DNA of 64,000 nucleotides from Chitinophaga sp. H8 (GCF_040567655.1 NZ_JBEXAC010000002.1:620001-684000); one strand, 5' to 3'; shown: positions 1 to 8,471, numbered from the stretch's first letter. Translations and numbers: made by a program. Notes: a model not told the origin generated them from the sequence alone.

Positions 1-869
1 AAGGTGGCTTTTAAGCCTGGAAATACCCGGGAAATATAGTGTTCATCAATTTCTGCCCGCATTTTAAAGCCATTCAGATCATCAATCTGCCCGATATTCT
101 GTCCGGCAGTAATACTCGAACCCACTTCTACATTGATGGAAGACAGTTGTCCATCTACCGGGGCACGTACCAGCAGGTTATTCAGATTATTTTTCATGAG
201 TTGCAGGTTTAGCTGGGTACGGTTAATAGTACCTTCAAGCTGGATGATCTGCATTCTGGAGTTTTCATTCTGGTAACTCTGAGACTCCATTTCTATCTCC
301 CGTTGTCTTAACAATCCTTCATATTCAAACTTATTTTTATTGAAGTCCTGTTGTGCAATGATCTTTTCATCTACCAGTTGTTTATTACGGTCGTACAGGT
401 CTTTTGCCTGGCTGATCTGTGCATCGAAGGTGGCCAGCTTCTGCTGCATGGCAAAACGATCTTGTTTTAAACGCAGCTTTGTATTCTGCAGTTCATTGAT
501 CAACCGGTACATTTCCGTTTCACTCTTTACAAAGTCCATGATCATATGCTGGTTTTCCAGCCTTAAGATGGAATCTCCCTTTTTTACCATGCTTCCTCCT
601 TCCAGGTATTTCTGGCTCACATATCCACCTTCAATAGCGTCCAGGTGGATAGTCTTTAATGGTTGTACTACTGCGGTTACTGCGATATATACTTCAAAGG
701 TACCTTTGCTGACAGTGGATATAGTGATCTTATCTTTTTCTACATTGAGGGTAGCCCGGTGATCGGCAAAAATGAGGTTATACAACAAAAGCAACACTAA
801 TACGCCTCCCCCACTAATCATTAACAGGCGCTTTTTAGACCAAAACTTCTTTTCTATTTTTCTATCCAT
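1..869 (-). CDS. HlyD/RND-type efflux periplasmic adaptor subunit, C-terminus cut by window edge
   Basis: Membrane fusion protein that would link an inner membrane ABC or RND exporter to an outer membrane channel. 289 codons are visible from ATG at 869; the reading frame runs off the window start without a stop. Seen: one N-terminal membrane segment (about residues 16-36), a first lipoyl half-motif with EGGYV and KKGDSIL (about 72-103), a long charged coiled-coil hairpin (about 115-215), then the second lipoyl half with RAPVDG and GSSITAGQ (about 230-260). This is the MacA/HlyD order. The gene diverges from the sigma-54 regulator and has a good sigma-54 promoter at 901-915, so it probably heads an export operon controlled by that regulator. 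The transported substrate cannot be told. Confidence 0.88.
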   Translation of the reverse strand, partial: MDRKIEKKFWSKKRLLMISGGGVLVLLLLYNLIFADHRATLNVEKDKITISTVSKGTFEVYIAVTAVVQPLKTIHLDAIEGGYVSQKYLEGGSMVKKGDSILRLENQHMIMDFVKSETEMYRLINELQNTKLRLKQDRFAMQQKLATFDAQISQAKDLYDRNKQLVDEKIIAQQDFNKNKFEYEGLLRQREIEMESQSYQNENSRMQIIQLEGTINRTQLNLQLMKNNLNNLLVRAPVDGQLSSINVEVGSSITAGQNIGQIDDLNGFKMRAEIDEHYISRVFPGLKAT

Positions 870-900
870 GATATTTCAGAACATTTGCTGTGAGGGTTAG

Positions 901-915
901 CCAATCAATATGCCA
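901..915 (-). promoter_or_regulatory. sigma-54 (-24/-12) promoter of the efflux adaptor gene
   Basis: Read on the minus strand the sequence is TGGCAT-N5-TTGG, against the sigma-54 consensus TGGCAC-N5-TTGC, with the GG and the -12 G at the required spacing. It ends 32 bp before the ATG at 869, so transcription would start about 20 bp before the gene. The divergent neighbour encodes a sigma-54 activator, which supports the call. Confidence 0.65.
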
Positions 916-978
916 AAACCCTAAATCGCTTACCAGTAAGCATTTCGGGGAAAAAGCCCTTAAAAAAACGTCCTTTGC

Positions 979-995
979 CGGACAAGCTGTGTCCG
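979..995. promoter_or_regulatory. candidate activator binding palindrome CGGACA-N5-TGTCCG
   Basis: Perfect 6+6 inverted repeat (CGGACA, AGCTG, TGTCCG) about 65-80 bp upstream of the -24/-12 promoter at 901-915. That is a usual distance for an NtrC-type enhancer site. Its assignment to the adjacent regulator is inference from position. Confidence 0.5.
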
Positions 996-1145
996 ATAAT
1001 GAACAATTTTGTAATCCCCTGAATTTAGGCGCTTACAGGAAAAAATCTTTGTTTAATATTGCTATAGCCACATTTCCCGGCTTCGCATTCTAAAAATGGC
1101 CTGTTGGGAACGTTGTTTGCAGGAGTGCTTTTAATTAAAAATATT

Positions 1146-2486
1146 ATGACAGTTACACAACCCGGAAAAATACTGATCGTAGACGACGATGTAGATGTGC
1201 TCCGTGCGGCACGCTTGTTATTAAAAAGGCACTTCGAACAGGTTGATTTTGAAAAGAATCCCCAAAAGATCCCATACCTGGTTTCCAACTTCGAGTATGA
1301 CGTGATTTTGCTGGACATGAACTTTACCCGCGACCTCAGCAGCGGCAAGGAAGGTTTTGAATGGCTGGACAGAATCCTCGATATCAACCCGGAAATAGCG
1401 GTAGTTATGTTCACCGCCTATGGGGATGTGGAAATGGCGGTGCGTGCCATAAAAGCCGGGGCGGTAGACTTTGTCCTCAAACCCTGGGAAAACGAAAAAC
1501 TGCTGGCCACTATACAGTCGGCCTTCAATAAACGTGCTGCTAAAAAAGAGAAAACGGCGCCTGCTCCGGATAATCTCCTGGTGGGTAAAAGCCCTGCCAT
1601 GCAACAGGTATTTGACACCGTTTCCAAAGTGGCCGGTACCGATGCCAATATCCTGATACTGGGTGAAAACGGTACCGGCAAGGATATGCTGGCCCGTCAT
1701 ATCCACCGGGAATCCCTGCGGCATGATAAACCTTTTGTGAGTGTAGACCTGGGTGCTATCAGCGAAACCCTCTTCGAAAGTGAATTGTTTGGTCATGTTA
1801 AAGGAGCTTTTACAGATGCCCGGGAAGACCGTGTTGGCCGCTTTGAAGAAGCCAACGGCGGCACCATTTTCCTGGATGAAATTGGTAATATCTCCATCCC
1901 ATTCCAGGCCAAACTGCTCACCGTACTGCAAAACAGGTCTATCACCAGGGTAGGCTCCAACAAACTGGTACCTATAGATGTAAGATTGATCTGTGCAACC
2001 AATCGCAATATCCAGCATATGGCGGCCCAACATCTCTTCCGGCAGGATTTACTGTACCGTATCAATACCATTGAAATACACCTTCCTCCCCTTCGCGAAC
2101 GGCAGGAAGATATTATTGCCCTGGCAGAACACTTCCTGCAGATGTACCGCGATAAATACAAACGCCCGGTAAATAGCCTGCACGAATCACTGGCTCAGCA
2201 ATTAATTCAATATAACTGGCCGGGGAATATCAGAGAATTGCAACATGCTATGGAACGTGCTGTAATACTCTCCCAGGGCAAAGTATTACAGCCCAAGGAT
2301 GTGTTCGTTAAAAATCCTGCTTCGGCAGATGAAACCCTCAATACCGGCTATAACCTGGAAGAGATGGAACGCAACATTATCACCCAGGCTATGAAAAAAT
2401 GTAATGGCAACATTACGGAAGCTGCCCGGGAACTGGGCCTCAGCAGAGCAGCACTTTATAGAAGGCTGGAAAAATATAACTTATAA
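1146..2486 (+). CDS. sigma-54-dependent response regulator, NtrC family
   Basis: Phosphorylation-activated transcription factor that opens sigma-54 promoters. Seen, numbering from ATG 1146: receiver domain with acidic pocket IVDDD (11-15), phospho-acceptor D57 in LLDMNF and the conserved Lys in LKPW (111-114); AAA+ domain with Walker A GENGTGKD (173-180), Walker B GGTIFLDEIG (238-247); Fis-type HTH at the C-terminus (GNITEAARELGLSRAALYRRL). The sigma-54 contact loop reads GAFTDA (220-225) rather than GAFTGA. An in-frame ATG at 1104 would add 14 residues before the receiver domain, so I prefer 1146. The kinase at 2698 is the likely partner, and the divergent efflux gene, with a sigma-54 promoter, a likely target. 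Confidence 0.93.
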   Translation: MTVTQPGKILIVDDDVDVLRAARLLLKRHFEQVDFEKNPQKIPYLVSNFEYDVILLDMNFTRDLSSGKEGFEWLDRILDINPEIAVVMFTAYGDVEMAVRAIKAGAVDFVLKPWENEKLLATIQSAFNKRAAKKEKTAPAPDNLLVGKSPAMQQVFDTVSKVAGTDANILILGENGTGKDMLARHIHRESLRHDKPFVSVDLGAISETLFESELFGHVKGAFTDAREDRVGRFEEANGGTIFLDEIGNISIPFQAKLLTVLQNRSITRVGSNKLVPIDVRLICATNRNIQHMAAQHLFRQDLLYRINTIEIHLPPLRERQEDIIALAEHFLQMYRDKYKRPVNSLHESLAQQLIQYNWPGNIRELQHAMERAVILSQGKVLQPKDVFVKNPASADETLNTGYNLEEMERNIITQAMKKCNGNITEAARELGLSRAALYRRLEKYNL

Positions 2487-2668
2487 GCTGTTAGCTGTTG
2501 GCTATTAGCTATTAGCTATTAGCTTAATGCAGCGGTTGATAATGTTATAACAGGTGTATGGCTAATAATTTATCTTTGAAACATTTTATTTATTCGCTCC
2601 AATAAGCTAACGGCTAACAGCTTTAATCACTCGCTGCATTAAGCTAACAGCCAACTGCTAAAAGCTAA
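2487..2668. repeat. heptad-repeat intergenic element A (paired inverted arrays)
   Basis: The left array begins at the base after the TAA stop (2484-2486) of the regulator: GCTGTTA, GCTGTTG, then GCTATTA three times, exact 7-bp period. It ends in TTAGCTTAATGCAGCG (2519-2534), whose perfect complement CGCTGCATTAAGCTAA is at 2632-2647, followed by more heptads (AGCTAAC, AGCCAAC, TGCTAAA, AGCTAAC). A further array lies at 2603-2622. A TATCTTTG -7 box sits between the arms at 2571-2578. Related elements are at 27594, 32271 and 40354. Confidence 0.8.
2571..2578 (+). promoter_or_regulatory. possible -7 box of the histidine kinase gene
   Basis: TATCTTTG matches the Bacteroidota -7 consensus TAnnTTTG. 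No TTTG at the -33 position is evident. It lies inside repeat element A, about 120 bp before the kinase start. Confidence 0.35.
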
Positions 2669-2702
2669 CCGCTCAAAAAATTGAACCGCTCAAAAAATTG
2701 AA
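2669..2702 (+). repeat. 17-bp tandem duplication spanning the kinase start codon
   Basis: CCGCTCAAAAAATTGAA occurs twice head to tail (2669-2685 and 2686-2702). Each copy contains a TTG, but only the second is in frame with the kinase. Confidence 0.9.
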
Positions 2703-4032
2703 TCGCTTCAGCATAAATATCTTATTACGCTTACTGCTGCTTACCCTTACAATAGGCGGCAGTATGTGGTTGTGGTACAATGCCATCCCAGCGATGGCAC
2801 TCGTACTCATACCGGTCATTATTATACAGATCGGTGGCATATACCACTACCTCAACAGAGTGAACAGAAAGCTCACCCTATTCCTGGAATCTATCCGTTA
2901 TGAGGATTTCTCTATCCGGTTCAGTGCGGATAATAAACTGGGAAAAAGCTTTCAGGCCCTGAATTACCAATTCAATGAAGTGCTCGAGGCTTTCCGGCAA
3001 ACCCGGGCGGAGAAAGAAGCGAATCTCAAATATATTGATACCATCGTACAACATATCAGTATAGGGGTATTGTCGTTTGACATGGAGGGAAAAATAGAAC
3101 TGATCAACCCTGCTGCTTTCCGGCTACTGGGCATCTACCGCCTGCGTAATATTGCTGAGCTGAAAACACTTCACCCTGGCCTGGCCGAGTTACTAATGGA
3201 GTTACATTCCGGCAACAAAATACTATACCGCACCCAACAGGAACAACAGCTATCCATCAATGCCGCTACAGTAAGATTGCAGGGCCGGTTAGTAAAGCTG
3301 ATCTCCCTGCAGAATATCCATTCGGAGCTGCAGCAGAAAGAGCTGGAAGCCTGGCAAAACCTGACCAAGATACTCCGCCATGAGATCATGAATTCCGTAA
3401 CACCTATTGTATCCCTGATTGGCACCATGCGCGAAATCGTAGACCTCGACATTGCCCCCGACATGCAGCATCCTGAAGCTATTGCCGATTTACGGGAAGC
3501 GCTGGAAACCGTGGAAAGCCGCAGCAAGGGCATTATGAACTTCGTAAATGCTTACCGGGATTATACCACCCTGCCCAAACCACAGTTTACAACCGTAAAT
3601 GTAAAAACGCTGATCACCTCGGTGAGTAATCTGCTGCTCCCGGAATTAAAACAGGCAGGTATTACTTTCCAGACAGATGTACAGGCGGAAAACATGGAAC
3701 TGCATGCCGACATTGCACAACTCCAGATGGTATTAATCAACCTGGTCAAAAATGCCATGGATGCCCTGGAACACTATCAGGAGCCTACCATCCTCCTGAA
3801 AGCATATATCAATACCCTCCAGCAGATATGCATAGAAGTAACAGATAATGGCCCCGGCATTGATGCAGATGCCATGAATAAGATCTTCATTCCTTTTTTT
3901 ACCACCAAGAAAAAAGGCTCCGGCATAGGCCTCAGTTTATCCCAGCAAATTATCCAACTGCATGGAGGCCAGCTGAAAGTGAGTAGCCTTAACGATAAAG
4001 GGACTACGTTTTATATCCTGTTTAACAACTAA
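2698..4032 (+). CDS. sensor histidine kinase, NtrY-like, partner of the sigma-54 regulator
   Basis: Membrane sensor that autophosphorylates on His and passes the phosphate to a response regulator. Seen: two N-terminal membrane helices (about 7-27 and 29-50), a HAMP-like linker, a PAS-like segment (about 112-170), HisKA with H228 in ILRHEIMNS, then HATPase_c with N box NLVKNAMDAL, G1 box VTDNGPGI and G2 box GSGIGLSLS. The start is TTG at 2698; the next in-frame ATG would delete most of the first membrane helix, so TTG is preferred. The gene follows the regulator on the same strand, separated by repeat element A, and may have its own promoter inside that element. Confidence 0.9.
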   Translation: MNRFSINILLRLLLLTLTIGGSMWLWYNAIPAMALVLIPVIIIQIGGIYHYLNRVNRKLTLFLESIRYEDFSIRFSADNKLGKSFQALNYQFNEVLEAFRQTRAEKEANLKYIDTIVQHISIGVLSFDMEGKIELINPAAFRLLGIYRLRNIAELKTLHPGLAELLMELHSGNKILYRTQQEQQLSINAATVRLQGRLVKLISLQNIHSELQQKELEAWQNLTKILRHEIMNSVTPIVSLIGTMREIVDLDIAPDMQHPEAIADLREALETVESRSKGIMNFVNAYRDYTTLPKPQFTTVNVKTLITSVSNLLLPELKQAGITFQTDVQAENMELHADIAQLQMVLINLVKNAMDALEHYQEPTILLKAYINTLQQICIEVTDNGPGIDADAMNKIFIPFFTTKKKGSGIGLSLSQQIIQLHGGQLKVSSLNDKGTTFYILFNN

Positions 4033-4123
4033 AGGAATCTTCCTGAGTTTTATCATCCTAAACGCTCCGCTTCGCATTTCGGGCCAGATTGGTTATCTTG
4101 TAGTATAAAGCCATCATATTCCC

Positions 4124-4804
4124 ATGCTGAAATCCATCTGGTTAGTCCTTTACTTTATCACACTGCTGGCAGATCTTATTTTCGTTGGTTTTGACATGGG
4201 AGCCATCCGTTTTACTTCCAAGCCTTTATTGATGGTCCTGCTGGCATTATACTTTATGAGCAATACCGGCCATGTCCGCGCAATATACCGTTACCTTCTC
4301 CTGGCAGCGCTTGCCTTTTCTTTTGGGGGTGATGTATTGCTGATGTTTGATGGGAGGGGCATGACATTTTTTATAGCCGGGCTAGGCAGTTTCCTGCTGG
4401 CACATATGATGTATATCCTTTTTTTCCTCAAAATCAGGTATACCAACGATCCCCGCCCCGATTGCCATTATTTTGCGGCCTTTATCACCGAGGCCATCGT
4501 GATTGCTTTTATATTTTTTATGTTGCCGTACCTGGGTGATATGACCATTCCGGTAATCATATACGCGATTGGCATTTCCTTTACCCTGTTATGCGCACTC
4601 CATGCTTTCCGGTTACAGCAGCAAACAGCAGGCTGGTACTGTATACTAGGTGCTATACTATTCATCATCTCCGACTCCCTGATTGCCGTCGGTAAATTCT
4701 ATCAACCCATCCCCCTGGGAGGAGTACTGGTAATGCTTACCTATGGATTAGCACAGGCTGGTCTGGTATATGGCAGTACAAGGTATTTGAATTCCCGTGT
4801 TTAA
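4124..4804 (+). CDS. YhhN/TMEM86 family membrane protein (lysoplasmalogenase family)
   Basis: Polytopic inner membrane protein of 226 residues with about eight hydrophobic helices. The family includes lysoplasmalogenases, which cleave the vinyl ether bond of lysoplasmalogens. Seen: family-typical hydrophobic pattern with the conserved acidic sites FGGDVLLMF (about residues 67-75) and ISDSLIAV near the C-terminus, both characteristic of YhhN. It stands alone between the kinase and nadB. Enzyme activity is inferred from the family only; many bacterial members have no tested function. Confidence 0.8.
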   Translation: MLKSIWLVLYFITLLADLIFVGFDMGAIRFTSKPLLMVLLALYFMSNTGHVRAIYRYLLLAALAFSFGGDVLLMFDGRGMTFFIAGLGSFLLAHMMYILFFLKIRYTNDPRPDCHYFAAFITEAIVIAFIFFMLPYLGDMTIPVIIYAIGISFTLLCALHAFRLQQQTAGWYCILGAILFIISDSLIAVGKFYQPIPLGGVLVMLTYGLAQAGLVYGSTRYLNSRV

Positions 4805-4886
4805 GTGTAATTTTGATCTGTGCTTGTAATTACCAGCCGGTAATTACATACATACCATTTGTTATCACTGGTGTTTATAAATTGTT

Positions 4887-6485
4887 ATGCAACAAGTTGA
4901 CTTTTTAGTGATTGGTTCGGGTATTGCGGGACTTACCTATGCGCTCAAAGTATCACAACAATATCCGGATAAGACGATTACCATTATTACTAAAACCCGG
5001 GAGGATGAAACCAACACCAAATATGCACAGGGTGGTGTAGCCGTGGTAAATGACCTGGAAAATGACAGTTTTGAAAAGCATATAGAGGACACGCTTATTT
5101 CCGGCGATGGGCTTTGTAACCCTCATACGGTAGAAATAGTGGTGCGGGAAGGGCCTGATAGGGTTAATGAGATCATCGAATGGGGTACTAATTTTGATAA
5201 GAACCCCGATGGCGAATTCTCCTTAGGACGGGAAGGCGGTCATTCCGAATTCCGGGTCATACACCATAAAGACGTTACCGGCAAAGAGATAGAACGGGCG
5301 CTCCTGGCTGCTATCCATCGCAGACCCAATATCAGACTGGTAACCCACTGCTTTGTTGTAGACCTGATTACCCAACACCACCTCGGTTACCTGGTGACCA
5401 AATCCACTCCGGACATTGCCTGCTATGGCGTGTATGTGCTGAACCTGGAAACAAAACAAATAGAAAAAATACTTTCTAAAATTACCCTGCTGGCTACAGG
5501 TGGCAACGGACAGGTATACCGGAGTACTACCAATCCTATCATTGCTACCGGCGATGGGGTGGCCATGGTATATCGTGCTAAAGGCAGGATAGAAAATATG
5601 GAATTTATCCAGTTTCATCCCACCGCTTTATACCAGCCGGGAGAAAGCCCTTCCTTCCTGATCACGGAAGCGGTACGGGGTGATGGCGGTATCTTACGTA
5701 ATATCCACGGCGAGGATTTTATGCATAAATATGACGCCCGCCTGTCACTGGCTCCCCGCGATATTGTGGCCCGCGCAATAGACAGTGAGATGAAGATCAC
5801 CGGTACCGAGCACGTATACCTCGATTGCCGGCATATGGATATAGACAAGTTCATTCACCATTTCCCTAACATCTATGAAAAATGTAAATCCATAGGCATA
5901 GATGTACAAAAAGATATGATCCCGGTATCACCGGCCGCACACTACAGCTGCGGTGGTATTAAAACCAATGAATGGGGGCTTACCTCTATCAGCAATCTGT
6001 ATGCCTGCGGCGAATGTGCCAGTACCGGACTGCATGGGGCTAACCGGCTGGCCTCCAATTCCCTGCTGGAAGCAATGGTATTTGCGCATCGCTGTTTCCT
6101 GGATGCTACCCGGAAAATTGACAGTATCACCTTTGAGGAATCAGTACCCGACTGGGATGCAAGAGGTACTACCGTGCCACGTGAAATGATTCTGATCACC
6201 CAGAGCCTGAAAGAACTAAAACAGATCATGAGCGACTATGTAGGGATTGTGCGTACCAATGTGCGTTTACAACGTGCCTTACGCCGGCTGGATATCCTGC
6301 ATGAAGAAACGGAAGATCTGTACGAAAAAACAGAAGTATCTCCCCAGCTGTGCGAACTGCGTAACCTGATCACAGTGGGCTATCTGATTGTAAAAGGTGC
6401 CGCCTTCCGTAAAGAAAGCAGAGGCCTGCATTACAATACCGATTATCCATACAAGTGCGAACTGGTACAAAATATTGTGCTGTAA
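4887..6485 (+). CDS. nadB: L-aspartate oxidase
   Basis: FAD enzyme that oxidises L-aspartate to iminoaspartate, the first step of de novo NAD synthesis, in the cytoplasm. Seen: dinucleotide-binding GSGIAGLTYAL (residues 9-19), the family segments TKYAQGGVAVV, REGGHSEFRVIHHKD and EFIQFHPTAL, and the FAD/active-site segment HGANRLASNSLLEAMVF; the C-terminal helical domain follows. 532 residues is the normal length. The partner nadA is not in the window. A strong hairpin directly after the stop (6495-6532) indicates a single-gene unit. Confidence 0.96.
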   Translation: MQQVDFLVIGSGIAGLTYALKVSQQYPDKTITIITKTREDETNTKYAQGGVAVVNDLENDSFEKHIEDTLISGDGLCNPHTVEIVVREGPDRVNEIIEWGTNFDKNPDGEFSLGREGGHSEFRVIHHKDVTGKEIERALLAAIHRRPNIRLVTHCFVVDLITQHHLGYLVTKSTPDIACYGVYVLNLETKQIEKILSKITLLATGGNGQVYRSTTNPIIATGDGVAMVYRAKGRIENMEFIQFHPTALYQPGESPSFLITEAVRGDGGILRNIHGEDFMHKYDARLSLAPRDIVARAIDSEMKITGTEHVYLDCRHMDIDKFIHHFPNIYEKCKSIGIDVQKDMIPVSPAAHYSCGGIKTNEWGLTSISNLYACGECASTGLHGANRLASNSLLEAMVFAHRCFLDATRKIDSITFEESVPDWDARGTTVPREMILITQSLKELKQIMSDYVGIVRTNVRLQRALRRLDILHEETEDLYEKTEVSPQLCELRNLITVGYLIVKGAAFRKESRGLHYNTDYPYKCELVQNIVL

Positions 6486-6494
6486 TAAAAGTCC

Positions 6495-6532
6495 AAAGCT
6501 GATTACGTTTATAACAAAACGTAATCAGCTTT
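6495..6532 (+). terminator. terminator of nadB
   Basis: 16-bp stem AAAGCTGATTACGTTT, loop ATAACA, complementary arm, followed by TCTTCTCC. Twelve bases of the arm (AAAGCTGATTAC) are shared with the rng terminator at 27702. Confidence 0.75.
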
Positions 6533-6595
6533 TCTTCTCCTGCCCTATCTTCTTACTTATTCTTTTCCTAAAGCTCATCACTTTCATCTCTTTAG

Positions 6596-6603
6596 TATCT
6601 TTG
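6596..6603 (+). promoter_or_regulatory. -7 box of the acyltransferase gene
   Basis: TATCTTTG fits TAnnTTTG and lies 28 bp before the ATG at 6632. No exact -33 TTTG is visible. Confidence 0.5.
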
Positions 6604-6631
6604 CACATTGCGTTTGTAATTTACTGCTGAA

Positions 6632-7504
6632 ATGTATTACCTCCTTCTAATATGTTGTTACGCCATTTCCATCATCCCCCTCCGCTTATTGTACATACTA
6701 AGTGACGGGCTTTACGTGCTGATGTATTATGTGATTGGCTATCGTAAAAGTGTGGTAAAGGCTAATATGCGCCAGGCTTTCCCGGAAAAAACAGCGGAAG
6801 AAATCACCCTGCTGGCTAAAAAATATTATCATAACCTCACAGATATGATGGTAGAAACCATCAAGCTGCTCACCATGCGCAAGGCTGATCTGCAACGCAG
6901 GTTCGACTGCGACCTTACCGTTTTGCATGAGTTGTATAAAAAGGGGAAAAGCTGTCAGCTACACCTGGGACATAATTTCAACTGGGAATGGGCGAACCTC
7001 TTTTGTATGCAGGGGGTACAATTTCCTTTCCTGGTAGTGTATATGCCTATTACCAACAAAGCCGTAGACCGTATGTTCCGCCATTTCAGGGAAAAATTCG
7101 GGAGTACCCTGATCCGCGCAGACGATATGCGAAACAGTATGGCCCCCTGGCTGCAAAAGCAATATCTTATTGCGCTGGTAGCCGATCAGAACCCCGGAAA
7201 CCCACGCAGATGTTACTGGTACCCTTTCCTCAATAAAATGACACCTTTCTATAAAGGCCCGGAAATGTCGGCAAAGCGCCATAATATCCCGGTCGTATTT
7301 GCAGATATCCGGAAAGTAAAACGTGGTTATTATAAAGCGGAACTTAAGCTGATGTTTGAAGAACCCGTACATGAGCCGGAAGGAAAGATTACAGAAGCAT
7401 TTGTGCGATTTCTGGAGAAAAATATTCATGAGCAGCCGGAGGTATGGGTATGGAGCCACCGGAGGTGGAAACATATATATGAAGAGCATGTGGTGCACCA
7501 CTAG
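6632..7504 (+). CDS. lipid A biosynthesis (LpxL/HtrB-type) lysophospholipid acyltransferase
   Basis: Inner membrane acyltransferase of the LpxL family, which adds a secondary acyl chain to lipid A precursors at the cytoplasmic face. 290 residues. Seen: N-terminal hydrophobic anchor (about 3-35), the HX4(D/E) catalytic motif as H114-NFNW-E119 in HLGHNFNWEW, and further family blocks (VADQNPGNP about 185, FYKGPEMSA about 207) including the C-terminal WVWSHRRWKH. The family is usually about 300 residues. A converging terminator follows. The acyl donor and the acylated position cannot be read from sequence. Confidence 0.88.
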   Translation: MYYLLLICCYAISIIPLRLLYILSDGLYVLMYYVIGYRKSVVKANMRQAFPEKTAEEITLLAKKYYHNLTDMMVETIKLLTMRKADLQRRFDCDLTVLHELYKKGKSCQLHLGHNFNWEWANLFCMQGVQFPFLVVYMPITNKAVDRMFRHFREKFGSTLIRADDMRNSMAPWLQKQYLIALVADQNPGNPRRCYWYPFLNKMTPFYKGPEMSAKRHNIPVVFADIRKVKRGYYKAELKLMFEEPVHEPEGKITEAFVRFLEKNIHEQPEVWVWSHRRWKHIYEEHVVHH

Positions 7505-7522
7505 CCCTGCGGTGAATGCATT

Positions 7523-7557
7523 AAAAAAGCATCGTCTCAAACGGACGATGCTTTTTT
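7523..7557. terminator. bidirectional terminator
   Basis: AAAAAAGCATCGTC, 7-base loop, GACGATGCTTTTTT. It has T runs on both strands and lies between the converging acyltransferase and LysM genes. Confidence 0.85.
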
Positions 7558-7591
7558 ATTTAACCCGGTACAACATTATTTCAGCTGTACG

Positions 7592-7966
7592 TTAGGAGGG
7601 TATTTTTAATTTCTGACCGGGGTGTATCAAATTAGGATCCTTGATCTGATCTTTATTGGCATTATAAATATCCTGCCAGGATATGCCGGGGTAGTTTTTA
7701 GCGATCTTGCTGAGGCTGTCGCCGGATTTCACTTCGTAGGTCTGATCACCACCACCTGCTGCTACAGCAATGTTCATTACCAGGTCGGCAGCCCGCATTT
7801 CAGGGTCAATTTTTTCATACGTACTCCATAAATTATCTTTTACGGTAGCTGAAGGCGCTGTGCCATCAAGGTACAGCACACCGTCCTGTTCTCTTACCTG
7901 CAAGCCTGTAACGCCGGCACTGTTAGCCTGGCCGATCAGTTCCTGATATTTATCTTGTAAGCCCAT
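7592..7966 (-). CDS. BON-LysM small protein (Kbp/YgaU-like)
   Basis: 124-residue protein with no signal peptide. Seen: a BON-like half (about residues 18-68, [19 protein letters not shown] then a helix and VMNIAV) and a C-terminal LysM domain (about 74-123, [18 protein letters not shown] to [10 protein letters not shown]). The same two-domain order is found in the E. coli potassium-binding protein Kbp (YgaU), a cytoplasmic protein. It lies 19 bp downstream of the BON lipoprotein gene, so the two are probably one transcript. Potassium binding is inferred from the family resemblance only. Confidence 0.82.
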   Translation of the reverse strand: MGLQDKYQELIGQANSAGVTGLQVREQDGVLYLDGTAPSATVKDNLWSTYEKIDPEMRAADLVMNIAVAAGGGDQTYEVKSGDSLSKIAKNYPGISWQDIYNANKDQIKDPNLIHPGQKLKIPS

Positions 7967-7985
7967 GGTAGTATGTTTTTAAGGG

Positions 7986-8471
7986 TTATTTCAATGTAAG
8001 TTTATTCACTACTTTCTTAGGTTTGGATTCCTGTGCTGTTTGCATAATCTTGCGCAGATCGCTTTTCTTGGCAGAGCCACTCAGGGTTACTTCTCCATCC
8101 ATTGCGGTAACGGTAATACCGGAAAATCCCGCAGCGCTGAAAGCAGAGTCCAGTGTCTTTTTCAGGATGTCGTCAGGATTAATCGTTACCGGGGGCATCG
8201 GTGGTTCCGGTGCTTTTACCGTAATGTTGTTGCTAACAGATTTTACGCCACTTACACCTGCAAGCGCACTTTCTGCTGCTGCACGGGCTGCTTCATCTGA
8301 TACCTCTCCGCTCAGGGTAACTACACCACCTTTTACTTCAGCGGTAATACCAGGACTTGCACTTAGTTTTTCATTTACTGCCTGTTGTATTTTGCTGTCG
8401 GAAGGTTTACAGGCAAATAGCAGTACGCCCATCGACAGCAAACAGGCGGCTAATAAAGATTTAATTTTCAT
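7986..8471 (-). CDS. BON-domain lipoprotein with two BON repeats
   Basis: 161-residue lipoprotein with lipobox LLFAC (Cys21). Seen: two BON domains (about 27-85 and 98-160), each with the pattern of a helix, GVVTLSGEV or GEVTLSGSA, then a second helix and a closing strand. The family (OsmY and relatives) is periplasmic and stress-linked, and is thought to bind membranes or stabilise the envelope. It is first in an operon with the BON-LysM gene. Confidence 0.85.
   Translation of the reverse strand: MKIKSLLAACLLSMGVLLFACKPSDSKIQQAVNEKLSASPGITAEVKGGVVTLSGEVSDEAARAAAESALAGVSGVKSVSNNITVKAPEPPMPPVTINPDDILKKTLDSAFSAAGFSGITVTAMDGEVTLSGSAKKSDLRKIMQTAQESKPKKVVNKLTLK

Noticed and set aside
1221..2033. 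270-codon minus-strand ORF
   Set aside because: Antisense shadow of the sigma-54 regulator, whose motifs are complete; no recognisable domain of its own.
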